From contig DUOB01000070.1 in assembly GCA_012839035.1 (NCBI GenBank), forward strand, positions 1 through 32,026: 32,026 nucleotides of DNA, written 5' to 3'. The notes under the pieces are model-generated. The model did not search any database. It was not told where the DNA came from and worked only from the letters and a program-made list of their open reading frames with translations. Shown here piece by piece: positions 23,278 to 31,252 of this stretch. Numbering within the stretch: the stretch's first letter is position 1; each line of letters opens with the position of its first letter. A program made the position numbers and the translations under genes. The DNA is from Propionibacterium sp. GTDB lineage: Bacteria > Actinomycetota > Actinomycetes > Propionibacteriales > Propionibacteriaceae.

Positions 23278-24025
23278 CCCGGCTCATTCCGCTTCCAGGA
23301 GGTTCTTGATCCGCGCCGTCACCGCGGCCCAACCCGGCGACGCGATAGCTCGTGACCAGGCCGTAGGCGATTTCGTCCTCGCGGTGGGCAGCCTCCTGTT
23401 CGCCCGGCGAGAAGCCCGAGCGCTTGACGAAGTCCACGGTCCGCCGGGCCAGATCCTCGATGCGGGGGTCGTCGGCGGCCCAGTCGTACGCCTGATCGGT
23501 GAGCAGATACAGCTCCATGTACGCCGGATCGGACATGAGTCGCATCTGCGTCTCCACCCACTGCTCCATCAGTTCCGGATAGAGCGTCGACGCCAGGATC
23601 CAGCCCTCCCGCTCCATGTCCAGGGTCCGCGGCGACACCCCGGCCTCGGCGGCACGCCTCTGGATCTCGGCATGGACGGTCAGCAGTTCCGGGGGCAGGA
23701 ACGGCTCGTCGGTGGCCAGGCTGGCGAGCGCCTTCCGTGTCGCCTGCAGTCTCCGGATCTGCGCCCGCAGGTTCCGGTCGATCTCCGCGACCTCGGCGCG
23801 CAGGACGGCCGGGGACGCGTGGGTGAACTCGTTGATCTTCCTGAGGGGTACGCCGGCGTCGGCGAGGATCCGGATCCGCGCCAGGTCCACGACCGCCTGG
23901 GCGCCGTAGCTCCGATAGCCCGACGCGTCGCGCGGCGGCTCGGGCAGCAGGCCGATCTGGTGATAGTGCCGGATCGCGCGGACGGTCGTGCCCGCGTACT
24001 CAGCAAGCCGGCTGATGCTCAGCAT
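23120..24025 (-). CDS. MerR-family transcriptional regulator, apparently frameshifted at its 3' end
   Basis: Residues 1-70 are a MerR winged helix (LSISRLAEYAGTTVRAIRHYHQIGLLPEP, SGYRSYG, VVDLARIRILADAGVPLRKI). Residues of about 75-105 form the dimer helix, and a helical effector domain follows. After Tyr227 (near 23345) the frame as written loses sense and continues as an Arg/Ala-rich tail over the opposite gene to 23120. Skipping one base there gives ASPGWAAVTARIKNLLEAE and a stop at 23284-23286, a far more natural end of about 246 aa. The start lies inside the MFS gene's end (26-base overlap), so the two form an operon. It is likely a self-regulated activator of the exporter. Confidence 0.8.
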   Translation of the reverse strand: MLSISRLAEYAGTTVRAIRHYHQIGLLPEPPRDASGYRSYGAQAVVDLARIRILADAGVPLRKINEFTHASPAVLRAEVAEIDRNLRAQIRRLQATRKALASLATDEPFLPPELLTVHAEIQRRAAEAGVSPRTLDMEREGWILASTLYPELMEQWVETQMRLMSDPAYMELYLLTDQAYDWAADDPRIEDLARRTVDFVKRSGFSPGEQEAAHREDEIAYGLVTSYRVAGLGRGDGADQEPPGSGMSRVSRVTRPVPRVRGGVGGFRRGCTPAAAARRARSARRRRRRPADPQCRATCRR

Positions 24026-25229
24026 CTCTCTCCTCCTCCGCGAGGGTGCGCAGCGAGCCGCGCAGGCTCGGCGCCGACACGGCCCAGACGGCCACCGCGG
24101 CCCAACAGGCCGCCAGGAGCCAGGCTGTCACGGACAGGTTCGTGACCGCGACGGCACCGGCCATCAGCCCGAGTCCCACCGGGGCGGCGAGCATGGCCAG
24201 GGCGGCGTTCAGTCCGAACACGCGGCCACGGAGGGCATCCGGCACCGCCCTGGTCAGCACCACCATGACGATCGGCTGCTGGAATCCGGAACCAACGCCG
24301 ATCAGGAGCATCCCGAGCGCGACCGGCCAGAACCCCACCAGGGTCGCGATCGCCACGAACCCGGCGGTGAACAGAACGTTCGACACGACCCAGGCAGACA
24401 GTCGACGGTGGCCGAAGAGCGCGCCGTAGAGACCGGAGCCGATCATCGTGCCCACGGCGTACGCCGACAGGCTGAACCCCAGGAACTCGGGCCGGGCCAA
24501 CTCCCGGAAATGCGCCGGCAGCAGCACCGACAGCAGGGGCGCGACCAGCATCATGACCGCGAGCGAGATGAGCACGAGGGTCAGGAGGGTGCGATCGGTG
24601 CGCACGAGGCGCCACCCCGCGAGAGGCGACGCGTCCGGGTCGGTCGCCGCACCGACAGCTGGGCGCAGCGGCATCAGCCAGATCGCGATCGCAGCAAGCG
24701 CGGAGCAGGCGGCCGTCACCCACACGACGTGAATCGCGGGCAGCGCGGCCAACAGGCCGCCGGCCACCGCGGGACCGGCGAGAAAGGTGAGGCCGAACAC
24801 CGCACCGCGTGCGGAGGCGACCCTGTCGAGGGTTGCCCCGGACGTGTCGGACACCTGGGCGAGCATCGCCTCGCGGGCGGTCATGCCGGGCACGTCGAAG
24901 AGTGCGCCGAGGACGCCCAGAGCGATGAACCAGGTCACGTTGAGGCCCACGGTCAGGTCGACGACCGCCAATCCGGCGACCGAGAGCGCGGATCCGGCGT
25001 CGGAGATGATGCAGACGGTACGCCGGCCGATGCGGTCGACGAGATGTCCGCCGACGAAGGCCGCAACGGCTGACGGCGCGGCGCTGGCGGCCGCAACAAG
25101 TCCCGTGAGCGCGGGGTCGCCGGTGCGGGTGAGGACCAGCCAGGGCAGGACGATCGAGATGGCCGAGTTGCCGAACAGGGACGTGCCCGAGGAGAACAGA
25201 TAGAGCGGCAGGGTCAGGCGCGAGGTCAT
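24000..25229 (-). CDS. Major facilitator superfamily transporter
   Basis: The 409-aa protein has about twelve hydrophobic segments, as usual for a drug-exporter-type MFS protein. The conserved cytoplasmic loop after helix 2 reads GGHLVDRIGRRTVCI (the G-x-x-x-D-R-x-G-R-R form), and the repeat-related loop in the second half includes GALFGHRRLSAW. The ends are short. The substrate cannot be read from sequence, but the overlapping MerR gene and MerR-type promoter suggest inducible efflux. ATG 25229 has no ribosome site. GACACT lies exactly six bases upstream, so the message may be leaderless. Confidence 0.9.
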   Translation of the reverse strand: MTSRLTLPLYLFSSGTSLFGNSAISIVLPWLVLTRTGDPALTGLVAAASAAPSAVAAFVGGHLVDRIGRRTVCIISDAGSALSVAGLAVVDLTVGLNVTWFIALGVLGALFDVPGMTAREAMLAQVSDTSGATLDRVASARGAVFGLTFLAGPAVAGGLLAALPAIHVVWVTAACSALAAIAIWLMPLRPAVGAATDPDASPLAGWRLVRTDRTLLTLVLISLAVMMLVAPLLSVLLPAHFRELARPEFLGFSLSAYAVGTMIGSGLYGALFGHRRLSAWVVSNVLFTAGFVAIATLVGFWPVALGMLLIGVGSGFQQPIVMVVLTRAVPDALRGRVFGLNAALAMLAAPVGLGLMAGAVAVTNLSVTAWLLAACWAAVAVWAVSAPSLRGSLRTLAEEERDAEHQPAC

Positions 25230-25235
25230 GGCATG

Positions 25236-25267
25236 AGTGTCGGAGCCTGACGCTGCGTCAAGGTCAA
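25236..25267 (-). promoter_or_regulatory. MerR-type promoter with long spacer
   Basis: On the minus strand a -35 TTGACC (25267-25262) and a -10-like GACACT (25241-25236) are 20 bases apart. The spacer carries the palindrome TGACGcagCGTCA (25260-25248). An over-long spacer with a central dyad is the hallmark of promoters that MerR proteins activate by twisting DNA. The MerR gene is the second gene of this operon. Confidence 0.7.
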
Positions 25268-25274
25268 GCGCAGC

Positions 25275-25907
25275 TCAGGGAGCGAGCCGCTCGCGCAGCC
25301 AGGCGCCGCCCTCCCGGCGATAGCGCAGCCGGTCGTGCAGGCGGGATTTCCGGCCCTGCCAGAACTCCCACACCTCCGGGACCAGGCGATAACCTCCCCA
25401 CCAGTCCGGGCGCGGCGGGCGCAGCCCGTGCTCCGCCGCGGCCTTCGCCGCATTGGCCACCAGCACCCCGCGGTTCGCGATCACCTGGGACTGCGGTGAT
25501 GCCCAGGCGCCCAGCCGCGAGTCGAGGGGGCGGACGGCGTAATAGGCATCGGACTCCTCGGGGGACACCTTCTCCACCCGCCCTTCGATGCGGACCTGTC
25601 GTTCCAGCTCCACCCAGTGGAACAGCAGCGCGGCCCGGTCGTTGGCGGCGAGCTCGTCACCCTTGCGGGAGTTGTAGTTCGTGTACCACACCACGCCCCG
25701 CTCGTCATAGCCCTTGATCAGCACGATGCGTGCCGACGGGCGACCATCGGCATCGGCAGTGGCCAGCGTCATCGAGTTGGGTTCCGGAAGCTTCGCGGCA
25801 ACGGCCTGGTCGAACCAGCGCCCGAACTGCTCCACCGGGTCGAAGGATGATGCGCCTTCGTCCAACTCGCCCGCCTGATAATTCTTGCGCATGCCCCGGA
25901 GATCCAT
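25275..25907 (-). CDS. pdxH: Pyridoxamine 5'-phosphate oxidase
   Basis: The 210-aa FMN enzyme oxidises pyridoxamine or pyridoxine 5'-phosphate to PLP. Family segments are [50 protein letters not shown] (FMN contacts), [45 protein letters not shown], and a C-terminal [25 protein letters not shown] with the substrate-binding RLHDR. Length is normal. TACGAT lies seven bases before ATG 25907 with no clear ribosome site. The alcohol dehydrogenase gene ends 50 bases upstream on the same strand. The MFS promoter lies just downstream. Confidence 0.96.
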   Translation of the reverse strand: MDLRGMRKNYQAGELDEGASSFDPVEQFGRWFDQAVAAKLPEPNSMTLATADADGRPSARIVLIKGYDERGVVWYTNYNSRKGDELAANDRAALLFHWVELERQVRIEGRVEKVSPEESDAYYAVRPLDSRLGAWASPQSQVIANRGVLVANAAKAAAEHGLRPPRPDWWGGYRLVPEVWEFWQGRKSRLHDRLRYRREGGAWLRERLAP

Positions 25908-25957
25908 AGCTCACATCGTAGGTAGCGCACGGCAGCTGCGGCGGCCCGGTCAACCCC

Positions 25958-27001
25958 TCAGAGCGTGTCGGTGTCGATCACGAAGCGATAGCGGACGTCG
26001 GAGTTGACGACCCGGTCATAGGCCTCGTTGATCTGGTCCGCCGAGATCACCTCGACCTCGGCTGCGATGCCGTGCTCGGCGCAGAAATCGAGCATGCGCT
26101 GGGTCTGGGCGATGCCGCCGATGTTGGAGCCCGCCATCGACCGGCGACGCCCGATCAGCGACTGCACCTTCATGGGCAGGTGCTCGCTGGGCATGCCGAC
26201 GTTGACCATCACGCCGTTGCGTCGCAGGAGCCCGAGATAGTCACCGAGGTTGATCTCCGCCGACACGGTGTTGAGGATGAAATCGAAGGACTCCGCCAGC
26301 TCCCGGAACACCGCCGGGTCCGCGGTCGCGCGATGGGCGACGGCACCGAAACGCTTGGAGTCTGCGGCCTTGCGGTCGGTCTGGGAGAGGACGGTCACCT
26401 CGGCACCGAGGGCGTGGGCGATCTGCACGCCCATGTGCCCGAGCCCACCCATCCCGACGACGGCCACCTTCGACCCCGGCCCTATGCCCCAGTGCTCGAG
26501 CGGCGAATAGGTCGTGACGCCCGCACACAGCAGCGGGGCGGCGTTCTCGAAGGGAATGGATTCCGGGATCCGCAGTGCGAAGCGTTCGGTGACCACGATC
26601 TCCTGGCTGTAGCCGCCCTGGGTGATCTCCCCATCGGGATAGGTGGAGGCATAGGTCCACACCACCCCGCCGGTGCAGTATTGCTCCTCGCCGTCCGCGC
26701 AGGCCTCGCATTCCCCGCACGAGTCGACCATGCAGCCGACCCCAGCCCGGTCGCCGACGGCGAACGTCCTCACCTCGGAGCCGACCTCGACGACCTCGCC
26801 CGCGATCTCGTGTCCGGGGGCGATGGGGTAGGTCTTGTCGCCCCACTCGCCGCGCACGGTGTGGATGTCGGAGTGGCAGATGCCGGCGTACGCAATCCTG
26901 ATCCGAATGTCGTCCGGGCGCAGATCCCGCCGGACGATGGTGATGGGCTCCAGTGGTTCGCCGGCCCCCGGGGCCGCCCAGGCGCGGACAGTGGTCGTCA
27001 T
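25958..27001 (-). CDS. adhC: Zinc-dependent alcohol dehydrogenase (AdhC/cinnamyl-alcohol type)
   Basis: The 347-aa medium-chain dehydrogenase reduces aldehydes or oxidises alcohols with NAD(P). The catalytic zinc ligands are in GICHSDIH, the GHE of APGHEIAGEV and the later LLCAGVTTYSPL. The structural zinc is held by CGECEACADGEEQYC. The nucleotide fold is VVGMGGLGHMGVQIAHALGAEVTVLSQTDRK, and the Ser-Gln-Thr after the second strand suits NADP. It matches the actinobacterial AdhC group (Rv3045 type). GAGGAGGA precedes ATG 27001, and TAGCGT about 20 bases further up may be the -10 box. The pdxH gene follows but has its own possible start signal. Confidence 0.9.
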   Translation of the reverse strand: MTTTVRAWAAPGAGEPLEPITIVRRDLRPDDIRIRIAYAGICHSDIHTVRGEWGDKTYPIAPGHEIAGEVVEVGSEVRTFAVGDRAGVGCMVDSCGECEACADGEEQYCTGGVVWTYASTYPDGEITQGGYSQEIVVTERFALRIPESIPFENAAPLLCAGVTTYSPLEHWGIGPGSKVAVVGMGGLGHMGVQIAHALGAEVTVLSQTDRKAADSKRFGAVAHRATADPAVFRELAESFDFILNTVSAEINLGDYLGLLRRNGVMVNVGMPSEHLPMKVQSLIGRRRSMAGSNIGGIAQTQRMLDFCAEHGIAAEVEVISADQINEAYDRVVNSDVRYRFVIDTDTL

Positions 27002-27095
27002 CGTTCCTCCTCGCGAGAGTTGTCGCTGCGTACGCTACGCCCGGGCACCGACATCCGCGACACTGTGGATTCTGACCACCTGGGTCTTGAGCCGA

Positions 27096-28085
27096 TCAAC
27101 CCCTGGAACGAGTGATCAACTCCCTGGTCCGTTCCGCACCCGCCGCCGGGCTGTCCCGATGCTCGGGTGCCCCGGTCGCCAGACCGATGAGGTGACCCAA
27201 CACCCACAGGACGCCGGCCGCGAGCGCTGAATAGGAGACCGCGAGGGTCGCGTTGATGCCATTGGTCTGCGTGACGGCCAGCCCCTGCGACAGGATCAGC
27301 AGACCCAGGCCGAGCTCCGCGGCCAGCAGGACGGTCAGAGTGATCGCCGTGACCCGGAGTCGTGGCACCGCGATGGCCTTCACGACCGTCGCTGCGATCA
27401 ACACGATGGCCATACCGGCGAGGACCATCCGCCCCGTCTGCAGCCACTCCAGGCGGTCGATCTCCAGGAGCTTCCACAGCGGCCAGCTCAGGCAGCGGGT
27501 GAACGAGCCGGTGCCCACGTTCGTCGTGCCCGCCACGACCAGGCCGAGCAGATGCATCACGAACACCGTGCCGAAGGCCGCGCCGCCCAGCCGCAGAACG
27601 GACCGGGATCCCCCGGAGTCCCGGGCGCCACCGCGGACGGACATGGCCGCTGCGGCCATCGTCATCAGCGTCATCGCGATCAGCGCGCCGCCGACATCGA
27701 TCATCGCCAGCCCGAGCGGCAGCGTGAACAGAATGATCATCATCCCGAAGATGGCGGACGCGACAGCCAGCCCCAGGGCGACCCACGGGAAGACCCGCAA
27801 GCGAACGTCCTTCTCCCGCCGGCCGAGCCACCCCGCGTACCCCGTGAACACCAGAGCCAGGAAACTGATCAGCCGGTGGATGAACTCGATCGCGGGATTG
27901 TTCAACCAGCCCGCCGTCCGGTCGGGACCGATCTGATCGGCATAACACACCGGCCATGCCGGGCAGGCCGAGCTCGAGTCGGTCGCGCAGACCATCGAGC
28001 CGAGGGCGATCGTGACGAACAGAAATCCGGCCGCGAGCTGATAGACCAGCCGGACGCGAGCCGGATTGGGCGTGAGCGAGGGCAT
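27096..28085 (-). CDS. COX15/CtaA-family membrane protein with missing heme-ligand histidines
   Basis: The 329-aa protein has eight hydrophobic helices arranged as two similar halves, the layout of heme A synthase. After helix 1 an outer loop carries a CPAWPVC cysteine pair (Cys41, Cys47), and helix 2 has EFIHR with His70. The three other positions where CtaA carries heme-ligand histidines appear as Asp (about 130, helix 4), Thr/Gly (about 217-218, helix 6) and Val/Ser (about 283-284, helix 8). His178 lies in helix 5, not at a ligand position. It may therefore act on a different substrate or be a heme-binding relic. ATG 28085 follows a GAAGGA site; the frame is open upstream but without a family match. 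Confidence 0.75.
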   Translation of the reverse strand: MPSLTPNPARVRLVYQLAAGFLFVTIALGSMVCATDSSSACPAWPVCYADQIGPDRTAGWLNNPAIEFIHRLISFLALVFTGYAGWLGRREKDVRLRVFPWVALGLAVASAIFGMMIILFTLPLGLAMIDVGGALIAMTLMTMAAAAMSVRGGARDSGGSRSVLRLGGAAFGTVFVMHLLGLVVAGTTNVGTGSFTRCLSWPLWKLLEIDRLEWLQTGRMVLAGMAIVLIAATVVKAIAVPRLRVTAITLTVLLAAELGLGLLILSQGLAVTQTNGINATLAVSYSALAAGVLWVLGHLIGLATGAPEHRDSPAAGAERTRELITRSRG

Positions 28086-28150
28086 TTCTTCCGTCCTTCT
28101 GCGACGTTGACGCGTCTGGACTCTAACCCGGTATTCGGGCGGGAAGCAGA

Positions 28151-28182
28151 CCGTCCAGAGGCCCCCCGGATTCTCTGGACGG
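28151..28182 (-). terminator. Hairpin terminator
   Basis: Arms 28151-28160 (CCGTCCAGAG) and 28173-28182 pair perfectly over 10 bp with a 12-base C-rich loop. It begins eight bases beyond the stop of the DUF4352-type gene on the minus strand, separating it from the CtaA-like gene. Confidence 0.65.
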
Positions 28183-28189
28183 CCTGGTC

Positions 28190-29092
28190 TCAACGGAGGG
28201 CGACGAATACGTCGTCGCCGAACAGCCCCAGGTTCAACCGGAGGACGCCCTGGTCGTCCTTCGGGATGTGCAGGGCAGTGTTGCCGGTGACGCTGGCGCC
28301 GGTGTAGAGCTCGTTGTAGCCGAGCTCGTCCGGAGTCACGACGGACTTGTCATGTTCGTTGATCACGTTGCCGGCACTCGTCACATAGCTGACGGTGACC
28401 GCCATCGGCGTGCTGGAGTCGTCGCCCAGATAGGTGAGGGTCAGGTTGACCAGCGCGTACGTGTGGCCGGCATCGGGTTCGTCGTTGAACGGGTTCTCCG
28501 CCGCGATCTTCGCGTTCGCGTCGAGATCGACCGAGTTGACCGTCACCTGCCAGTCGTCGTTGGACAGGGTGGTGCCCAGCGGATGGGGGTTCTGTCGGGT
28601 GCCCCGGTCGGCCTCGGCGGGCTCCCCGGCCGGTACGCCGGCGGGCGCCTCCCCGCCCTGTCCGTCGCCACCCGGCGCGACCGGCGCGACCGGTGCCGTC
28701 GCGGTGACCTCGCCACCGCTGAACGCGTCATCGATGACACGGGCCGCCGAGGACATGAACGCGATCGCGCCCGCCACGGTGCCCACGATGACGATGATCA
28801 GGGCCGCGAGCGCCATCTTCTTGGGCTTGTCCCGCTGGAACAGTGCCACGAGCGACAGCACGAAGGCGATCGGGAGCAGGACCCAGCCGAGGATGTACGC
28901 GCCCTCCACCACCGCGAACACGAATCCCGCGATGGCAGCGGCCAGGGCGACGATCGCGATGGTGTTGCGGACCTTCGCGGGCTTGGCGCCGGGCTCACCG
29001 GGTGACACCGGACCGCCCGGGGGAGGGGGCTGGGGGCTGGCGTACGCGGCCGGACCCTGCGGCTGGAACTGGTGGGGGTTCTGCTGGGACAT
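28190..29092 (-). CDS. Membrane-anchored DUF4190/DUF4352-type protein
   Basis: The 300-aa product begins with a proline/glutamine-rich cytoplasmic stretch (about 1-45). Three hydrophobic segments (about 45-65, 68-88 and 97-117) resemble DUF4190. A low-complexity Ala/Pro/Gly linker (about 130-165) leads to an extracellular beta domain of the DUF4352 type (DDWQVTVNSVDLD, HTYALVNLTLTYLGDD, VTSAGNVINEHD). Such proteins are common actinobacterial surface proteins of unknown role. Two ATGs lie side by side. The second (29092) is better spaced from AGGAGGA than the first (29095). It is divergent from the histidine kinase gene, and a link to that sensor is possible but unproven. Confidence 0.75.
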   Translation of the reverse strand: MSQQNPHQFQPQGPAAYASPQPPPPGGPVSPGEPGAKPAKVRNTIAIVALAAAIAGFVFAVVEGAYILGWVLLPIAFVLSLVALFQRDKPKKMALAALIIVIVGTVAGAIAFMSSAARVIDDAFSGGEVTATAPVAPVAPGGDGQGGEAPAGVPAGEPAEADRGTRQNPHPLGTTLSNDDWQVTVNSVDLDANAKIAAENPFNDEPDAGHTYALVNLTLTYLGDDSSTPMAVTVSYVTSAGNVINEHDKSVVTPDELGYNELYTGASVTGNTALHIPKDDQGVLRLNLGLFGDDVFVALR

Positions 29093-29240
29093 CATTCCTC
29101 CTGTTGGTGTGTCCCCAGCACACCGCGGAAGCACCCCTCGCCACATCGCCCGAACGCACCCACCCGGACCCGCCGATCGGCCTATCGGGGAGATCAACCC
29201 GTCAGCCGAACGGGCGACGCGCATTGTCGGAGGCGGCCCC

Positions 29241-29252
29241 TACGATGCCCGT
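29241..29252 (+). promoter_or_regulatory. Putative -10 box for leaderless transcript
   Basis: TACGAT (29241-29246) is followed by six bases and then GTG 29253, with no ribosome-binding sequence. This sets the histidine kinase start at the GTG. Confidence 0.55.
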
Positions 29253-30509
29253 GTGAGGCAATTCGAGACAGTCGGGGATGATCGACGCCCGCCGGTGTGG
29301 CGGTCGATCCTGCTCGGCCTGATCGCCTGCTTCTTCTCGCTGCTGGCCATGACCTATTCGCCCGTCGGTTGGAAGATGAACGACACGGAGTCCGCAGCGA
29401 TCCTGTTGCCCGCGCTGGGCGCGATCGCGTTCGCCTTCGGCGCACCCGTGGTGATGTTCTGGCGACACCGGCTGCCGTTCATCCTCGTGATCGTCGCCGC
29501 GCTCGTCTCCGTGGTCCTGCCCGTCGGCAACAGCGTGCCGCTGATTCTGCTCGGCAGCCTGCTCGGGCGCCGGCGAGGCCCTGCGGTGTGGTGGACCACG
29601 GCTCTCGTGGGGCTCACCTCCACGCGGGTGGTCATCGCGGACGCGCTGGCCCAGCCCCGCGGGGCGTCCATGATCAAGGGTGGCCTGGCCCCGCCCGGGG
29701 CCGATCCGGCGGAGTCCGTTCCGGCGCACCCGGGGCTCGTGGTGGCGTTCATCGTGGTGGGCCTTGGGGTTGCGATCGGGCTCGGTCTGCTGATGCGGGC
29801 CCGCCGCGAGGCGGCGGACGCCGCGGGGGCGGTGTCGGAGCAGCGCGCCACCAGTGACCGGCTGGGGGAGGAAGCCGCCCGCCGTCAGGAACGGGAGCGG
29901 ATCGCCCGCGAGGTCCATGACGCGATGGGCCACCGACTCTCCCTGCTCAACCTGCATGCGGGGGCGATGGAGGCCAATGCGCACGACGATCCGCGGATGG
30001 CCGAGTCGGCCCGGCTCGTCCGGACGAGCGCGGCGGCGGCCATGGAGGATTTGCGGTCATTGCTGGCCGTGCTTCGGGACCCCACGGCCGCGGACACCGC
30101 CGACCTGCCGCTGGCGAAACTGGCCGAGGTGGTGCGGGAATCGTTCGGTGCGGGGCAGCCGTTGAGCTCCTCGATCTTCATCTCTGATCCCGAGCGGGCG
30201 GACCCGACGCTCGCCCGCGCGGTCTATCGGATCGTCCAGGAGTTGCTCACCAACGCCGCCCGCCATGCCCAGGGGGAGCAGCTCTTCCTGACCGTCGAGG
30301 GTGGTCCCACCAGCGGCGTGGTCATCGATGCCCGCAACCGCTATCGCGGCGGGTGGAGCAAGGCCCGGGAACCGGGGAGCTCTCGTGGGCTGACCGGCAT
30401 CACCGAGCGCGCCGAGTTGCTCGGAGGGTCGATGAGCTATGGCCTCGATGAGGGCGGCACCGTTTTCCGGGTGCGTGTCGAGCTCCCGTGGCGGGAACGC
30501 GCCGTCTGA
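29253..30509 (+). CDS. NarL-partner sensor histidine kinase (HisKA_3 type)
   Basis: The 418-aa kinase has a membrane sensor region with about five hydrophobic helices (residues 17-182) and little extracytoplasmic sequence. The dimerisation and phosphoacceptor helix is ERERIAREVHDAMGHRLSLLNLHAG with His222. The ATP-binding domain shows VQELLTNAARHAQG (N box) and SRGLTGITERAELLGGSM (G2 box), while the usual DxGxG box is degenerate, as often in this class. It phosphorylates the response regulator encoded 40 bases downstream. GTG 29253 is chosen because TACGAT ends six bases before it and the region upstream of it overlaps the divergent gene. Confidence 0.93.
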   Translation: MRQFETVGDDRRPPVWRSILLGLIACFFSLLAMTYSPVGWKMNDTESAAILLPALGAIAFAFGAPVVMFWRHRLPFILVIVAALVSVVLPVGNSVPLILLGSLLGRRRGPAVWWTTALVGLTSTRVVIADALAQPRGASMIKGGLAPPGADPAESVPAHPGLVVAFIVVGLGVAIGLGLLMRARREAADAAGAVSEQRATSDRLGEEAARRQERERIAREVHDAMGHRLSLLNLHAGAMEANAHDDPRMAESARLVRTSAAAAMEDLRSLLAVLRDPTAADTADLPLAKLAEVVRESFGAGQPLSSSIFISDPERADPTLARAVYRIVQELLTNAARHAQGEQLFLTVEGGPTSGVVIDARNRYRGGWSKAREPGSSRGLTGITERAELLGGSMSYGLDEGGTVFRVRVELPWRERAV

Positions 30510-30537
30510 GGCCCATCGTGTTGTCCGGGCAGCGGCT

Positions 30538-30549
30538 TAGGATGCCTGC
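30538..30549 (+). promoter_or_regulatory. Putative -10 box for leaderless transcript
   Basis: TAGGAT (30538-30543) is followed by six bases and then GTG 30550. The regulator could therefore be transcribed on its own as well as by read-through from the kinase gene. Confidence 0.45.
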
Positions 30550-31212
30550 GTGTCCATCCGCGTCCTGCTCGTCGACGACGACCCGCTTGTCCGGGCCGGG
30601 CTGCGCTATCTGTTCGACGCCGCACCGGACCTGACGGTGGTGGGCGAGGCCGGGGACGGTGACGAGGCCGTCACGGCCGTCCAGCGCCACAGCCCCGATG
30701 TCGTGTTGATGGACCTGCGGTTGCCGCGCGTGGACGGGATTACCGCCACGGTGCGGGTGCGGGCTCTGCCGAACCCGCCCCATGTGATCGCACTGACCAC
30801 CTGGGATGTCAACGACGCGGTCCTCCGCTCGCTCGAGGCCGGTGCGTCCGGGTTTCTGCTGAAGGCCGCCGACCCCCAGGACATCCTCCGGGCCGTGCGA
30901 TCGGTCATGGACGGGGATGCCGTCCTGTCGCCCCGCAGCACCAAACAACTCCTCGACCATCTGCGCGCCGAGGACAGCGGTGGACACCGCCGTTCCGCCC
31001 GGGACGCGCTCGGCGGCCTCACCGATCGTGAGCGGGAGGTCTGCGTCGCCGTCGGCCACGGGCTGTCCAACGCGGAGACCGCCGGACGCCTCTTCATCGC
31101 CGAGGCGACGGTCAAGGCCCACCTGTCGGCGATCCAGACCAAGCTGGGCGTCCGCAACCGTGTGGAGATCGCCGTTCTCGCCGAACGTGCCGGCCTCCTG
31201 CGACCGTCCTGA
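30550..31212 (+). CDS. NarL/LuxR-family response regulator
   Basis: The 220-aa regulator has a standard receiver domain: VLLVDDDPLVRAGL with the acidic cluster, Asp55 in VVLMDLRLPRVDG as phospho-acceptor, the switch Thr in ALTTWD, and the Lys in GFLLKAADP. A short linker leads to a LuxR-type helix-turn-helix (LTDREREVCVAVGHGLSNAETAGRLFIAEATVKAHLSAIQTKLGVRNRVEIAVLA). All key residues are present, in contrast with the broken regulator near 1719. It pairs with the upstream kinase. Its target genes are unknown; the divergent DUF4352-type gene is one candidate. It is convergent with the helicase gene. Confidence 0.95.
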   Translation: MSIRVLLVDDDPLVRAGLRYLFDAAPDLTVVGEAGDGDEAVTAVQRHSPDVVLMDLRLPRVDGITATVRVRALPNPPHVIALTTWDVNDAVLRSLEAGASGFLLKAADPQDILRAVRSVMDGDAVLSPRSTKQLLDHLRAEDSGGHRRSARDALGGLTDREREVCVAVGHGLSNAETAGRLFIAEATVKAHLSAIQTKLGVRNRVEIAVLAERAGLLRPS

Positions 31213-31252
31213 GCCGTCCCCGGGGCGTTCCCTAGGGACCCGAGCCCCCGCA

